Assembly: GCA_030431695.1 (NCBI GenBank)
Contig: JAUIIU010000006.1
Coordinates: 1 to 64,000, forward strand
Origin: Bacteroidia bacterium
GTDB taxonomy: Bacteria > Bacteroidota > Bacteroidia > Flavobacteriales > Flavobacteriaceae
DNA: 64,000 nt
Direction of reading: 5' to 3'
Shown here: positions 33,514 through 44,147 of the stretch, in pieces
How positions within the stretch are numbered: position 1 is the first letter of the stretch
Layout of the letters: every line of letters begins with the position of its first letter
Program-made: the position numbers and the translations under genes
Notes under the pieces: model-generated
Databases searched by the model: none
Seen by the model: the letters and a program-made list of their open reading frames with translations, nothing else
Told to the model about the DNA's origin: nothing

Positions 33514-35421
33514 ATGAGTTACTACCATATTAAACACCTCGAAGAGTACTTTCAAGTTTATCGTAAATCCGTTCGTGACCCCGAGATCTTCTGGGAAGAG
33601 ATCGCCGAGGAGCACTTCCTGTGGCGCAAACGATGGGATAAGGTACTGAACTGGGACTTCAATAAACCGGAGGTCAAATGGTTTGAAGGTGCTCAACTCA
33701 ATATTACAGAAAACTGTATCGACAGGCACCTGGCTGCCAAAGGTGATAAAACGGCCATCCTCTTCGAACCGAACGATCCAAATGAAGTGGCCGTACACAT
33801 TACCTACAACGAACTTTACGAGCGGGTGAACCGATTCGCTAATGTACTGAAATCAAAAGGAATCGGGAAAGGTGACCGGGTTTGTATTTATCTCCCTATG
33901 ATCCCCGAACTAGCTGTTGCGGTCCTTGCCTGTGCACGCATCGGAGCAATACATTCGGTGGTTTTCGCAGGTTTTTCCGCGACAGCTCTCTCTACCCGTA
34001 TCAACGATGCCGAATGTAAAATGGTGATCACCAGTGATGGTTCATTCCGAGGTGCCAAGACGATCGACCTGAAGGGGATCGTGGATGAGGCCCTGGAGAC
34101 ATGCCCTTCCATAGAGACTGTACTCGTTGCGAAAAGGATCAATTCTGAAATAAACATGAAGGCCGATAGAGATGAGTGGCTGCAACCCTTACTGGACAAA
34201 GCCTCTCCGGAAGGTGAAGCCGAGATAATGAATGCCGAAGATCCCTTGTTCATATTGTACACCTCGGGATCTACGGGGCAACCTAAAGGAATGGTTCACA
34301 CCACTGGTGGATATATGGTTTATACAGCTTACACCTTTAAAAATGTATTCCAATACAACGATGGGGACGTGTACTGGTGTACCGCCGATATCGGTTGGAT
34401 CACAGGTCATAGCTACATCGTTTACGGTCCGCTGGCCAACGGTGCTACAACCGTGATGTTCGAAGGCGTTCCCACCTACCCTCACTGGGGACGATTCTGG
34501 CAGGTTATTGAAAAACACAAGGTAAATCAGTTCTACACTGCACCCACGGCGATACGTGCCTTGGCCAAGGAACCCTTATCCCATGTGGAGGGCCACGACC
34601 TGTCTTCCCTGAAAGTACTTGGGACTGTTGGTGAACCCATCAATGAAGAAGCCTGGCACTGGTATAACGACAATATTGGTAAGATGCGCAGCCCTATCGT
34701 CGACACCTGGTGGCAAACCGAAACCGGGGGAATTATGATCTCACCTATCCCTTTCGCAACACCTACGATCCCAACCTTCGCAACCCTGCCGATGCCTGGG
34801 ATTCAACCCTGCCTGATGGACGAGAATGGGGAGGAGATCAAAGGCAACCCGGCCCAGGGCCGACTGTGTGTCAAATTCCCCTGGCCGTCCATGGCCAGGA
34901 CGATCTGGGGTAACCACCAGCGATACAAAGAAACCTATTTCTCCGCCTACGATCAGAAGTATTTCACCGGGGACGGTGCTTTGAGGGACCAGACCGGCTA
35001 CTATAGAATCACGGGGCGTGTTGATGATGTGATCATCGTTTCCGGGCATAACCTCGGAACCGCTCCGATAGAAGATGCTATTAACGAACACCAGGCCGTG
35101 GCCGAAAGTGCCATTGTAGGGTTCCCACACGATGTGAAAGGAAATGCGTTGTACGGTTATGTTATCCTGAAAGAAACCGGTGAAGATCGTAACCAGGAAA
35201 ATTTACGTAAGGAGATCAACCAACTTATTACCGAACGTATCGGGCCTATCGCGAAACTCGATAAGATCCAGTTCACCAGCGGACTCCCGAAAACACGTAG
35301 CGGTAAGATCATGCGAAGAATCCTACGGAAGATCGCCTCGAAAGATACCTCAAACCTTGGGGATACCAGTACGCTGCTCAATCCCGAAGTTGTACAGGAG
35401 ATCATGGACAACGTCCTATAG
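33514..35421 (+). CDS. acs: Acetyl-CoA synthetase
   Basis: This AMP-forming ligase turns acetate, ATP and CoA into acetyl-CoA. The P-loop YTSGSTGQPKGMVHT, the DTWWQTETGGIMI block and the hinge TGRVDDVIIVSGHNLGTAPIEDAI are all present. The C-terminal SGLPKTRSGKIMRRILRKIA holds the lysine that is acetylated in other Acs enzymes. Its 635 residues is typical. It is co-transcribed with the porin gene and followed by a strong terminator. Confidence 0.95.
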   Translation: MSYYHIKHLEEYFQVYRKSVRDPEIFWEEIAEEHFLWRKRWDKVLNWDFNKPEVKWFEGAQLNITENCIDRHLAAKGDKTAILFEPNDPNEVAVHITYNELYERVNRFANVLKSKGIGKGDRVCIYLPMIPELAVAVLACARIGAIHSVVFAGFSATALSTRINDAECKMVITSDGSFRGAKTIDLKGIVDEALETCPSIETVLVAKRINSEINMKADRDEWLQPLLDKASPEGEAEIMNAEDPLFILYTSGSTGQPKGMVHTTGGYMVYTAYTFKNVFQYNDGDVYWCTADIGWITGHSYIVYGPLANGATTVMFEGVPTYPHWGRFWQVIEKHKVNQFYTAPTAIRALAKEPLSHVEGHDLSSLKVLGTVGEPINEEAWHWYNDNIGKMRSPIVDTWWQTETGGIMISPIPFATPTIPTFATLPMPGIQPCLMDENGEEIKGNPAQGRLCVKFPWPSMARTIWGNHQRYKETYFSAYDQKYFTGDGALRDQTGYYRITGRVDDVIIVSGHNLGTAPIEDAINEHQAVAESAIVGFPHDVKGNALYGYVILKETGEDRNQENLRKEINQLITERIGPIAKLDKIQFTSGLPKTRSGKIMRRILRKIASKDTSNLGDTSTLLNPEVVQEIMDNVL

Positions 35422-35427
35422 AACAAC

Positions 35428-35457
35428 AACCGCCGGCTATATGTCCGGCGGTTTTTT
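35428..35457 (+). terminator. Terminator after acs
   Basis: AACCGCCGG and CCGGCGGTT form a 9-bp stem with an eight-base loop, followed by TTTT. It lies between convergent genes. Confidence 0.9.
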
Positions 35458-35473
35458 AATCTGTATTTGACGA

Positions 35474-37015
35474 TTACAACGGAATATTCCCGTGCTTTTT
35501 CTTGGGGATCTTCGATTTCTTTCCTTCCAGCATGGCGTAACCTTTAATGAGTTTACGCCGGGTTTCCTCAGGTAGGATCACTTCATCGATAAATCCGCGC
35601 CTAGCGGCTCTCCATGGATTGGCGAATTTATCTGCGTATTCCTGTTCTTTTTCCTTGAGTTTTTCGGCAGGATCGTCGGCTTCCTTGATCTCTTTTCTGA
35701 AGATAATCTCACTGGCTCCTTTGGCCCCCATCACCGCGATCTCGGCAGTTGGCCAGGCGAAATTCATATCGGCCCCGATGTGCTTCGAATTCATCACGTC
35801 GTAAGCGCCACCATAGGCTTTACGCGTAATGACAGTGATCCTAGGCACTGTAGCTTCGCTCAACGCATAGAGCAATTTCGCCCCGTGGATGATAATTCCG
35901 TTCCACTCCTGGTCGGTACCCGGAAGGAAGCCAGGAACATCGACCAACACCAGCAACGGGATATTGAAACAATCACAGAATCTCGTAAAGCGAGCTGCCT
36001 TTTTCGAACTGTCCACCCCGAGTACACCGGCAAGGAACATAGGGTTATTGGCTACAATACCAATACTGCGCCCGCCCAATCGTGCAAAACCTACAACAAT
36101 GTTCTCGGCATAGTCCTTATGGATCTCAAAGAAAGAGTCCTCATCGATAATTCCGTTGATCACATCCCTCATATCGTAAGGTGTGGTCGTGCTTTCGGGA
36201 ACGATCTTGGCCAATTTCGGCCGAAGTTCATTCCCCAGTTCGTAAGGAAGGGATCTCGGGGTTTCCTTGTTGCTCTGTGGAAGATAACTGAGCAGTGTTT
36301 TGATATCTGCAAGGCACTGAACGTCATTGGCCGCAGTAAGATGGGCCACCCCTGATTTCATGGAATGTGTACTTGCACCACCAAGTTCTTCTGAAGTTAC
36401 CTCCTCGTTGGTAACGGTCTTTACTACGTTCGGACCAGTAACGAACATATAGCTCGTACCTTCAACCATCATGGTGAAATCGGTCATGGCCGGCGAATAC
36501 ACCGCACCACCGGCACATGGGCCCATGATGGCCGAGATCTGTGGGATCACCCCGGAAGCCATAACGTTTCGGTAAAATATATCTGCATAACCGCCCAAAG
36601 ACCTTACACCTTCCTGTATCCTAGCCCCTCCGGAGTCATTGAGCCCGATTATCGGCGCACCCACCTTCATGGCCAGGTCCATCACCTTACAGATCTTTTC
36701 GGCATGTGTTTCCGACAAGGAACCGCCAAAAACAGTGAAATCCTGGGCAAATACATAGACCAACCTGCCGTCGATGGTACCGTATCCCGTAACCACGCCA
36801 TCTCCGAAATATTGTTCTTTATCCATACCAAAATCCGTGGTGCGATGCGTAACCATGATCCCTATTTCCTCAAATGAATTATCGTCCAGCAGGTAGTGAA
36901 TTCGCTCACGGGCAGTAAGCTTGTTTTTCTGATGTTGCTTGTCGATACGCGCTTGTCCGCCTCCCAAATGGGCTTGTTCAATTCGCTCGTTAAGTGCTTT
37001 GATTTTTGAATTCAT
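35474..37015 (-). CDS. Acyl-CoA carboxylase carboxyltransferase (beta) subunit
   Basis: A 513-residue subunit of the propionyl/methylcrotonyl-CoA carboxylase class, moving CO2 from biotin to an acyl-CoA. The two crotonase-like halves show [41 protein letters not shown] and [29 protein letters not shown]. The end GNIPL resembles propionyl-CoA carboxylase beta subunits, so propionyl-CoA is the likeliest substrate. It is the last gene of a three-gene operon with biotin carboxylase and biotin carrier, 3 bases after its neighbour. Confidence 0.92.
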   Translation of the reverse strand: MNSKIKALNERIEQAHLGGGQARIDKQHQKNKLTARERIHYLLDDNSFEEIGIMVTHRTTDFGMDKEQYFGDGVVTGYGTIDGRLVYVFAQDFTVFGGSLSETHAEKICKVMDLAMKVGAPIIGLNDSGGARIQEGVRSLGGYADIFYRNVMASGVIPQISAIMGPCAGGAVYSPAMTDFTMMVEGTSYMFVTGPNVVKTVTNEEVTSEELGGASTHSMKSGVAHLTAANDVQCLADIKTLLSYLPQSNKETPRSLPYELGNELRPKLAKIVPESTTTPYDMRDVINGIIDEDSFFEIHKDYAENIVVGFARLGGRSIGIVANNPMFLAGVLGVDSSKKAARFTRFCDCFNIPLLVLVDVPGFLPGTDQEWNGIIIHGAKLLYALSEATVPRITVITRKAYGGAYDVMNSKHIGADMNFAWPTAEIAVMGAKGASEIIFRKEIKEADDPAEKLKEKEQEYADKFANPWRAARRGFIDEVILPEETRRKLIKGYAMLEGKKSKIPKKKHGNIPL

Positions 37016-37018
37016 GAT

Positions 37019-38461
37019 TTAGGAGTTTGGTAGTCTGAGATTCTTTCGGTCTTTCAAATACTGTGTCAGCGCGACCAGTGCAGCCAGCCTTGTTTCATCT
37101 TCGGAAGTAGCCGTAAGTGCTTCTCCCGAAAAATAGTTCTTTACGAAATGCGTATCAAAATGCCCCGAACGGAATGCCGGGTGTTCGCATACGAACTTTC
37201 CGAAGGACAGTGTGGTTTCAACACCTTTGATCCTGTAATTGTTAATTGCGTGGATCATCTTATCCATGGCCTCTTCACGGTTCCTTCCGTAAGTGATCAG
37301 TTTGGAGAGCATGGGGTCGTAATAGATCGGCACATCCATACCCTGCTCAAAACCATTATCAACACGTATTCCTTCACCTTCGGGTAATTCGTAGGTAGAA
37401 AGTTTACCTACACTGGGGAGGAATTCATTCATGGGATCTTCAGCATAAACCCTTAATTCCAGGGCGTGTCCCTGTATCTCGAGATCTTCTTGCTGAATAG
37501 TCAGCTCCTCACCTCGTGCTACTTCAATTTGCAGTTGTACCAGGTCCACCCCGGTGATCAGTTCCGTGACCGGGTGTTCCACCTGTAGCCTGGTGTTCAT
37601 TTCCAAAAAGTAGAAATTGTGGTCTGCGTCCAACAGGAATTCCACGGTACCGGCACCCACATAATCACAGGAACGTGCTACGTTCACAGCTGCAAGACCC
37701 ATGGCTTCGCGCAATTCGGGCGACAATACCGATGACGGGGCTTCTTCGACCACTTTCTGGTGTCTTCGCTGAACACTACATTCCCTTTCGAAAAAATGGA
37801 TGACGTTACCGTGTTTGTCGGCCATGACCTGTATCTCAATATGGCGCGGGGAGGTGACGTATTTCTCGATGAACACCGAACCATCCCCGAAAGCAGCCGT
37901 TGCTTCACTGATCGCCATCTTCATCTGTGATTCCAGGTCCTTATCATTCTCAACGATCCGCATTCCTTTTCCACCTCCACCGGCAGATGCTTTGATCAGG
38001 ATAGGAAACCCGATCTCCTTTGCGATCTCCCTGGCCTGGCCAACGTCGGATATCGCCTCGTCGATACCCGGCACCATTGGAATATCGTAGGTTTTAACTG
38101 CTTCCTTAGCGGCAAGTTTACTACCCATGATCCGAATAGCCTTCGAGCCCGGTCCAATGAAGGTAATATTGTTCTTTTCAACTTCTTCGGCGAATTCGGC
38201 ATTTTCACTCAGGAAACCATAGCCCGGGTGAATTCCGTCCACACCAAGACGCCTGGCTTCCTCGATGATTCGTGATCCCTTCAGGTACGATTCCGCAGAG
38301 GGCGGAGGTCCGATGCATACGGCTTCATCCGCAAAGCGTACATGCGGTGCGTTTCGGTCTGCTTCCGAATAAACGGCCACAGTCTTTATACCCATGTTCT
38401 TTGCCGTTCTCATTACGCGAATTGCGATTTCTCCCCTGTTGGCAACTAGGATTTTCTTCAT
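37019..38461 (-). CDS. Biotin carboxylase subunit of acyl-CoA carboxylase
   Basis: The ATP-grasp enzyme carboxylates biotin on the carrier protein. MKKILVANRGEIAIRVMRTAK is the classic start, and the ATG at 38461 is therefore chosen over the track start at 38488. ASAGGGGKGMRIV is the ATP loop. ECSVQRRHQKVVEEAPS and FLEMNTRLQVEHPVTE are the catalytic blocks. The protein ends without a fused biotin domain, since the carrier is the separate gene just upstream. Confidence 0.94.
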   Translation of the reverse strand: MKKILVANRGEIAIRVMRTAKNMGIKTVAVYSEADRNAPHVRFADEAVCIGPPPSAESYLKGSRIIEEARRLGVDGIHPGYGFLSENAEFAEEVEKNNITFIGPGSKAIRIMGSKLAAKEAVKTYDIPMVPGIDEAISDVGQAREIAKEIGFPILIKASAGGGGKGMRIVENDKDLESQMKMAISEATAAFGDGSVFIEKYVTSPRHIEIQVMADKHGNVIHFFERECSVQRRHQKVVEEAPSSVLSPELREAMGLAAVNVARSCDYVGAGTVEFLLDADHNFYFLEMNTRLQVEHPVTELITGVDLVQLQIEVARGEELTIQQEDLEIQGHALELRVYAEDPMNEFLPSVGKLSTYELPEGEGIRVDNGFEQGMDVPIYYDPMLSKLITYGRNREEAMDKMIHAINNYRIKGVETTLSFGKFVCEHPAFRSGHFDTHFVKNYFSGEALTATSEDETRLAALVALTQYLKDRKNLRLPNS

Positions 38462-38471
38462 ATCAAAAAGC

Positions 38472-38960
38472 TTATGCTTCAAATTCAATTAATAATTGTC
38501 CTTTATCAATGGCATCACCTACGGCGATATGAATAGTGCGGATGATCCCGTCTCGCGGTGAAAGTATACTGTTCTCCATCTTCATCGCGCTGAGCACCAG
38601 TAGTCCATCGCCTTCCTTCACCTCATCACCTGCAGCAACCTGGATCTCCAGTATCAGGCCGGGCATCGGTGCTTCCAGTGAATTGACCTGTTTCCCATGA
38701 CTGATACTTAACCCCATTTTATTGATCAACTCATCTACTTCATCCAGAAGTACGACCTCATAGGCTGTGCCTTCAATGGTGATCTCGTAAGTCTTTTTCT
38801 CACGATCTCCCGAGACTACGACTGCGGTAATTGATTTGTCATTATGGACAATATGATAGGTTTCTTCTGAAGTGGAGATGATATCCAGTTTGGATAATTC
38901 CTCGATATTAACTTCTACCTGGGAAGCCTTGTTAACCGAAGCTTTGTATGAAGTACTCAT
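38472..38960 (-). CDS. Biotin carboxyl carrier protein
   Basis: The C-terminal 70 residues are a biotinyl domain (LEAPMPGLILEIQVAAGDEVKEGDGLLVLSAMKMENSI), with the target lysine in AMKM. The N-terminal 85 residues probably link it to the carboxylase subunits. It is the first gene of the carboxylase operon, and a good promoter lies 26 bases upstream. The full set of three genes should form a propionyl-CoA-type carboxylase. Confidence 0.92.
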   Translation of the reverse strand: MSTSYKASVNKASQVEVNIEELSKLDIISTSEETYHIVHNDKSITAVVVSGDREKKTYEITIEGTAYEVVLLDEVDELINKMGLSISHGKQVNSLEAPMPGLILEIQVAAGDEVKEGDGLLVLSAMKMENSILSPRDGIIRTIHIAVGDAIDKGQLLIEFEA

Positions 38961-38985
38961 GGTTGGACAAAATTTTTTGGTGGCG

Positions 38986-39015
38986 TAAAGATACGTATTG
39001 CTAATTGGCTATCAA
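38986..39015 (-). promoter_or_regulatory. Promoter of the carboxylase operon
   Basis: The minus strand reads TTG, exactly 19 bases, TATCTTTA. This is one mismatch from the -33/-7 consensus. Confidence 0.7.
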
Positions 39016-39108
39016 TGATGAAAATCATAGTTACAATTTCGTAATATTCGGGCAACAGCCGTTCGATCTTCACATTAAAATAGTATTTTTAGGATAATAA
39101 GAACCGCT

Positions 39109-41673
39109 ATGAAATTCACCAAAGAAGAACGTTTCAATACACAAGTACTTTCCCGCTACCAGATATACAACAGTATATTCATGACGCTGCCGTTTGATGC
39201 CATCACCAGAACCGGGGTGTTGTTGCCACTCTTCCAGGAAATGTGCGACAAAGGCTTCAGGGAAGGTAAAAACCCCACGGAGATCGTGGCTGCTTTCTTC
39301 GAGCAGTTCACGGATCATCCTACGGAACAGGAACAGATCAATCTGATGTTTCGATTCATCCAGTATATCGAAAGACAGGTTGTGCTTTTCGATGCTATCG
39401 AAGATGCCGCTTTTACAACCATCAACAATATGGATGGTATCGGTACTTTACGGAATAGCAAGGAAGAGGCCCAAGACAAGAACAAAATGGAAGAACTCAA
39501 GGATTACCTGAGGGATTTCAAGATTCGGCCGGTCCTCACCGCCCACCCTACACAATTCTATCCCGGATCGGTGCTGGGCATCATCACAGACCTTGCGCAT
39601 GCGATCGAGGAGACCAACCTGGAGATGATCAAGAAACTGCTCGCTCAGTTAGGGAAAACGCCGTTCTTCAAAAAACAGAAACCAACTCCCTACGACGAAG
39701 CCGTCCGCCTGATCTGGTATCTCGAAAATGTGTTCTACCATTCCGCCAGTGATATTTTCAACTATATTCGGAATCATATTTTCGAAGGGGATGAGATAGG
39801 TAACCAGGTCATCCAACTCGGATTCTGGCCAGGGGGCGACCGCGATGGCAATCCGTTCGTTACAACCGAGACCACCCTGAAAGTGGCCAGTCGTTTGCGT
39901 TCCACCATCCTGAAAAACTATTACCGTGACCTTCGGGCAATCAGGCGCAGGCTCACATTTGAAGGCGTTGAAGTTCCGGTTCAAAAGCTGGAAGCAGAAG
40001 TTTATGCGAATATCTCGCTCCCGTCCGACAAGATCACCCTCTCGGCCGAAACACTTTTGGAGCAATTACGAGAGGTTCGGGCAATCCTTGTGAGCGACCA
40101 CCAGTCGCTGTTCGTAGAGATGGTGGACGACCTCATCAACAAGATCACACTCTTCGGAATGTATTTCGCTACACTCGATATCCGCCAGGATTCCAGGATA
40201 CATTCGGCAGTGCTGAAGGAAATTATGAAACAGTTTCCCGATCTCCTTCCGAAGGAATACACGCCTGCTTCAGAAAAAGAAAAAATCGACATCCTGTCTT
40301 CGCTTAACGGTTCCATTTCAGAGGAAAACCTCACCGACGAGCAGGCCTCCAAAACAATTGGTTCAATGCGGGCGATGAAGGAAATTCAGCAAAGCAACGG
40401 TGAGGCGGGTTGTAACCGGTATATCATCAGCAATAACCAGACTGCCGTCAATGTGATGGAAGTATTCGCCATGATCCGGTTGTGTGACTGGGACGAACCT
40501 ACCGTGGATATTGTGCCGCTTTTTGAGACCGTGGACGACCTACGGGCAGCGGCAGATGTTATGGAACAACTTTACTCCAACCCGGTCTATGCAGCACACC
40601 TGGAAAGACGGCAAAAGAAGCAATCAATCATGCTTGGTTTCAGTGATGGTACCAAGGATGGAGGGTATCTCATGGCAAACTGGAGCATTTTCACTGCCAA
40701 AGAACGACTTACCGAGATCTCCAGGAAATACGGTATTCGCGTGATCTTCTTTGATGGCCGTGGAGGCCCCCCGGCTCGAGGTGGTGGAAAAACACATCAG
40801 TTCTACGCCTCCCTGGGTCCAACCATTGAACGGGAAGAGGTGCAGCTCACCATACAGGGGCAAACCATCAGCTCGAATTTTGGCACGCCTGAAAGCTGTC
40901 AGTACAATATGGAGCAGTTGTTGAGTTCCGGGATAACCAACGCGGTGTTTACTGATGAGAAAGCGATGACGAACGAAGAAAGAGAAACCATGACTAAACT
41001 GGCCGAACTGAGCTACCAGGCCTATTCCGAATTCAAAGCGCATCCCAAATTCCTGCCCTATCTGGAACAGATGAGTACGCTGAGGTACTACGCCCGAACA
41101 AATATTGGCAGCAGGCCTTCCAAACGCGGCAAGAGCAGTGAACTGGTGTTCAGTGACCTGAGGGCGATCCCCTTCGTGGGAAGCTGGAGCCAGTTAAAAC
41201 AAAACGTTCCCGGTTTTTATGGTGTAGGGCAAGCTATTCAGCAATTAAAGGACAGGGGTGAATTCGACAAGGTGAAATCGCTGTACGACAATTCGCTGTT
41301 TTTCAGGACCCTGCTTGAAAACAGCATGATGAGCCTTACCAAATCTTTCTTCCCACTTACAGCCTATATGAAAAACGATCCTGAGTTTGGCACCTTCTGG
41401 AGCCTGATCCACTCTGAATATACCCGAACCCGGGAATTGTTACTCGAACTCACGGGTTATCGCGAACTGATGGAAGACAGCAAAGCCATGCGGGCTTCGA
41501 TCGCCGTTCGCGAGCAGACCGTACTTCCTTTGTTAACGATTCAGCAATACGCATTGCGGGAGATACAGGAACTGCGTTCCGGGGGAGCCTCGGAAAAGGA
41601 TCTTGAAGTTTGGGAGAAAATGGTGACCAGGAGTTTATTCGGAAATATCAACGCCAGCAGGAACAGTGCGTAA
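39109..41673 (+). CDS. ppc: Phosphoenolpyruvate carboxylase
   Basis: This anaplerotic enzyme makes oxaloacetate from PEP and bicarbonate. Conserved blocks are VLTAHPTQFYPGSVLGI with the catalytic histidine, FWPGGDRDGNPFVT, LDIRQDSRIH, and the glycine-rich FFDGRGGPPARGGGKTHQFYASL. The C-terminus ends NINASRNSA, similar to the usual NTG-like end. Its 854 residues is slightly shorter than proteobacterial enzymes and normal for Bacteroidota. It is divergent from the carboxylase operon, so the two CO2-fixing systems share an intergenic region. Confidence 0.94.
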   Translation: MKFTKEERFNTQVLSRYQIYNSIFMTLPFDAITRTGVLLPLFQEMCDKGFREGKNPTEIVAAFFEQFTDHPTEQEQINLMFRFIQYIERQVVLFDAIEDAAFTTINNMDGIGTLRNSKEEAQDKNKMEELKDYLRDFKIRPVLTAHPTQFYPGSVLGIITDLAHAIEETNLEMIKKLLAQLGKTPFFKKQKPTPYDEAVRLIWYLENVFYHSASDIFNYIRNHIFEGDEIGNQVIQLGFWPGGDRDGNPFVTTETTLKVASRLRSTILKNYYRDLRAIRRRLTFEGVEVPVQKLEAEVYANISLPSDKITLSAETLLEQLREVRAILVSDHQSLFVEMVDDLINKITLFGMYFATLDIRQDSRIHSAVLKEIMKQFPDLLPKEYTPASEKEKIDILSSLNGSISEENLTDEQASKTIGSMRAMKEIQQSNGEAGCNRYIISNNQTAVNVMEVFAMIRLCDWDEPTVDIVPLFETVDDLRAAADVMEQLYSNPVYAAHLERRQKKQSIMLGFSDGTKDGGYLMANWSIFTAKERLTEISRKYGIRVIFFDGRGGPPARGGGKTHQFYASLGPTIEREEVQLTIQGQTISSNFGTPESCQYNMEQLLSSGITNAVFTDEKAMTNEERETMTKLAELSYQAYSEFKAHPKFLPYLEQMSTLRYYARTNIGSRPSKRGKSSELVFSDLRAIPFVGSWSQLKQNVPGFYGVGQAIQQLKDRGEFDKVKSLYDNSLFFRTLLENSMMSLTKSFFPLTAYMKNDPEFGTFWSLIHSEYTRTRELLLELTGYRELMEDSKAMRASIAVREQTVLPLLTIQQYALREIQELRSGGASEKDLEVWEKMVTRSLFGNINASRNSA

Positions 41674-41738
41674 AAGAGCCATGGCAGTGAGGCTTCGGCA
41701 TAACCAATACCTTGAAATCAATACGTAAAAATGGACCT

Positions 41739-44147
41739 TTAGAACGTCATCGTGGCCGCAACTATCAGGTTGGTTCCCGGGGCGGTGATCCCAGAAGAAT
41801 ACTGCCTGTATCGCTGGTTTGTGATATTCTCCAATATCGCGTTCAGGGTGATGGCGTTTGTAATTTCATATTGCCCCCCGATATTCAGGGTGTACCATTC
41901 GGGTGAATACGGGTTTCCGTTTTCGTCTTTGGCATAGAGAAAGTCGTTACTTACCTGTGAAGGTGCAAGGTCCTCGAAATCGAATTGACCGTTATATTCC
42001 GCATAAGCATCAAGTTTCAACTTCCCTTTTTTCCAGATCAGGTGTGAATTACCAAACTGAGGAGCTGCATGACGAATAGGATTGGTGTTACCCGAATCGT
42101 CTTCCTCAAAACCATCGGTTATACTGTATTGTGACGTTAGCTGAAGTGATTCTGTGAAATTTACTTCCATGCCGGCCTCAAATCCATACACTTCGGCTTT
42201 TGCGGCATTCTGAATCGCCTGGACATTGCTCAATTCGCCCTGGTAGATGATCTCGGTTTGCCCATCCAGGTCATAATCGCGTCTCACCAGGGCATCTTTA
42301 AGTTGAGTTATATATCCTGCCAGTTCAAGTTTTAAGTAATCGTCAAAATTAAGATTTACTCCCAGTTCATAGTTGTAGGCGTATTCCGCTTCAAGCTCGG
42401 GGTTGGGAACCACCACACTTCCGGGTTCGCTGTCGAATATCTTACCTACGTCATCTACATTTGGAGCCCTGAATGCCGTCCCGAAATTAAGCTTCCACCC
42501 AAGTATTTCACTGGCCTGCCAAGCAAAACCCGCGCTCCCTGTGAACGCGCCGGTGTTGATATCGGCTTCGGTGAATGGAAAGTCGTAGTACGGCCCTTCG
42601 AATGATGCATCGAGCAACACGTGATTATAACGCAATCCTCCCTGGAATGAGAGGTCTTTGGCGAGTTTCAGTTGAAGACTTCCGTAGGCGGCCATACTTT
42701 GCCAGGTGGAACCATCGGGATAGCGGGAGACATCTCCCATCGAGTTCCCAGTGATGATATTGGTTTGTTTTCCTTCGGAATTCACCATGTTATACACATA
42801 TTCGAGTCCGTAGAAAACCGTGGCCTTGTTCAGTTTCTTCGTAAAATCGAGTCCTGCGGAATAGGCATCGACCTTTTCACTGGTCTCGAATAAAATGTCT
42901 TCACCGAAATCCCTGTCGTTCCTGCTTTCCGCGAACTGCTGATAACTGAGAGTAAGCAGTGATTCATCGTACAGGTTGCTCCTGGAGGTATGATTTATCT
43001 GAAGGTTTCCACTAAGCCATTCCTGCGGGCCATAGTACCATTCGGCAGATCGTAAATTCCCGTCTCTGAGTCGATACAGACGGTCGTATCTCGGATAGTC
43101 GCTCGTAGTGGTGTAGAATAGCCCCAGCTCGAAATCCCAATCAGATTCCGGCATGAAGCGAATTTTTTGCATGGCATTGATCTGATCGTAGCCTGTTGGC
43201 ACCTGTACCCTGGGATCCGGGTTATCGACTACCACATCTTCCCCGTTGATCCGGTCCACATACTGTGGGCGCAGATAATCGTCCGGTCCGTTCTTACCCA
43301 TCTTCAGGTCGTCGAAATCGCTGTAGGAGACCGAGGTAAGGAAGGCCCATTGCTTCATCCCCAGGTTTAGTTCGACATGCCCTGTTTTTTCTGAATTCGC
43401 CGTCGCATATCTTCCGGTGACCTGTCCGGAAACATCCATACCCTCCTTGAGCGAGAATTTTGGATCCTTGGTATAGAAATTCATAACTCCACCTACTGCA
43501 TCACTACCATACACCACCGAACCGGGCCCGAGGATGACTTCGGAACGATCGATGGAAAAAGGATCTATGGAGATCACATTCTGAACGTTCCCACCCCTGA
43601 AGATCGCCGTATTAAATCGTATACCGTCCACGGTAATCAGCAGCCTGTTCGTGCTGAAACCCCTGATGAGCGGACTACCACCACCTAACTGGCTTTTCTG
43701 TACATATACCTGCCCGCTGGACTCAAGAAGATCTGCGGCAGTTTGCGGGTTGGTAAATGCCACATCGTAAGACGTTAGGGTAGAGATCTGTTGAGGGATA
43801 TCCTTGCGCTGTTGCCCGAATTTAGATACAGAAACCACCACTTCATCCAGCTGACTGGCATCCGGTTGAAGATAGACCTTTCCTCCGGTCGCAATTATCT
43901 CACTTTTTAGTTCGGAAAAGTTGAGATACGAAATGGACTGAAAAGTAATTCGTTCATCCTCGTCAAATTTCGAGATGTCCACAATTCCTTCAAAATCGGC
44001 TACGGTAGTTTTTGAGGCGTCATCATTGTAAACTGCAACACCACCTATCGGGCGCTGGGTATCTCGGTCTAAAACCCGAATTTGCTGGGCTGACAATGAC
44101 ACGAAAACAAAAAGGAAGGCAAGCGGCAGGTAGTTCTTTAAGATCAA
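41739..44147 (-). CDS. TonB-dependent outer-membrane receptor
   Basis: A signal peptide (LKNYLPLAFLFVFVSLSAQQ) is followed by a carboxypeptidase-D-like regulatory domain (IRVLDRDTQRPIGGVAVYND). Next are the plug (TSYDVAFTNPQTAADLLESSGQVYVQKSQLGGGSPLIRGFSTNRLLITVDGIRFNTAIF) and a 22-strand type barrel. The plug sequence resembles heme/hemoglobin-type receptors, but the substrate is not certain. The start is TTG and overlaps the recO stop (TTGA). It is the third gene after porZ and recO. Confidence 0.9.
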   Translation of the reverse strand: MILKNYLPLAFLFVFVSLSAQQIRVLDRDTQRPIGGVAVYNDDASKTTVADFEGIVDISKFDEDERITFQSISYLNFSELKSEIIATGGKVYLQPDASQLDEVVVSVSKFGQQRKDIPQQISTLTSYDVAFTNPQTAADLLESSGQVYVQKSQLGGGSPLIRGFSTNRLLITVDGIRFNTAIFRGGNVQNVISIDPFSIDRSEVILGPGSVVYGSDAVGGVMNFYTKDPKFSLKEGMDVSGQVTGRYATANSEKTGHVELNLGMKQWAFLTSVSYSDFDDLKMGKNGPDDYLRPQYVDRINGEDVVVDNPDPRVQVPTGYDQINAMQKIRFMPESDWDFELGLFYTTTSDYPRYDRLYRLRDGNLRSAEWYYGPQEWLSGNLQINHTSRSNLYDESLLTLSYQQFAESRNDRDFGEDILFETSEKVDAYSAGLDFTKKLNKATVFYGLEYVYNMVNSEGKQTNIITGNSMGDVSRYPDGSTWQSMAAYGSLQLKLAKDLSFQGGLRYNHVLLDASFEGPYYDFPFTEADINTGAFTGSAGFAWQASEILGWKLNFGTAFRAPNVDDVGKIFDSEPGSVVVPNPELEAEYAYNYELGVNLNFDDYLKLELAGYITQLKDALVRRDYDLDGQTEIIYQGELSNVQAIQNAAKAEVYGFEAGMEVNFTESLQLTSQYSITDGFEEDDSGNTNPIRHAAPQFGNSHLIWKKGKLKLDAYAEYNGQFDFEDLAPSQVSNDFLYAKDENGNPYSPEWYTLNIGGQYEITNAITLNAILENITNQRYRQYSSGITAPGTNLIVAATMTF

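Noticed and set aside
35780-36355. 191-codon plus-strand ORF opposite the carboxyltransferase gene
   Set aside because: Antisense shadow of a well-conserved enzyme gene.
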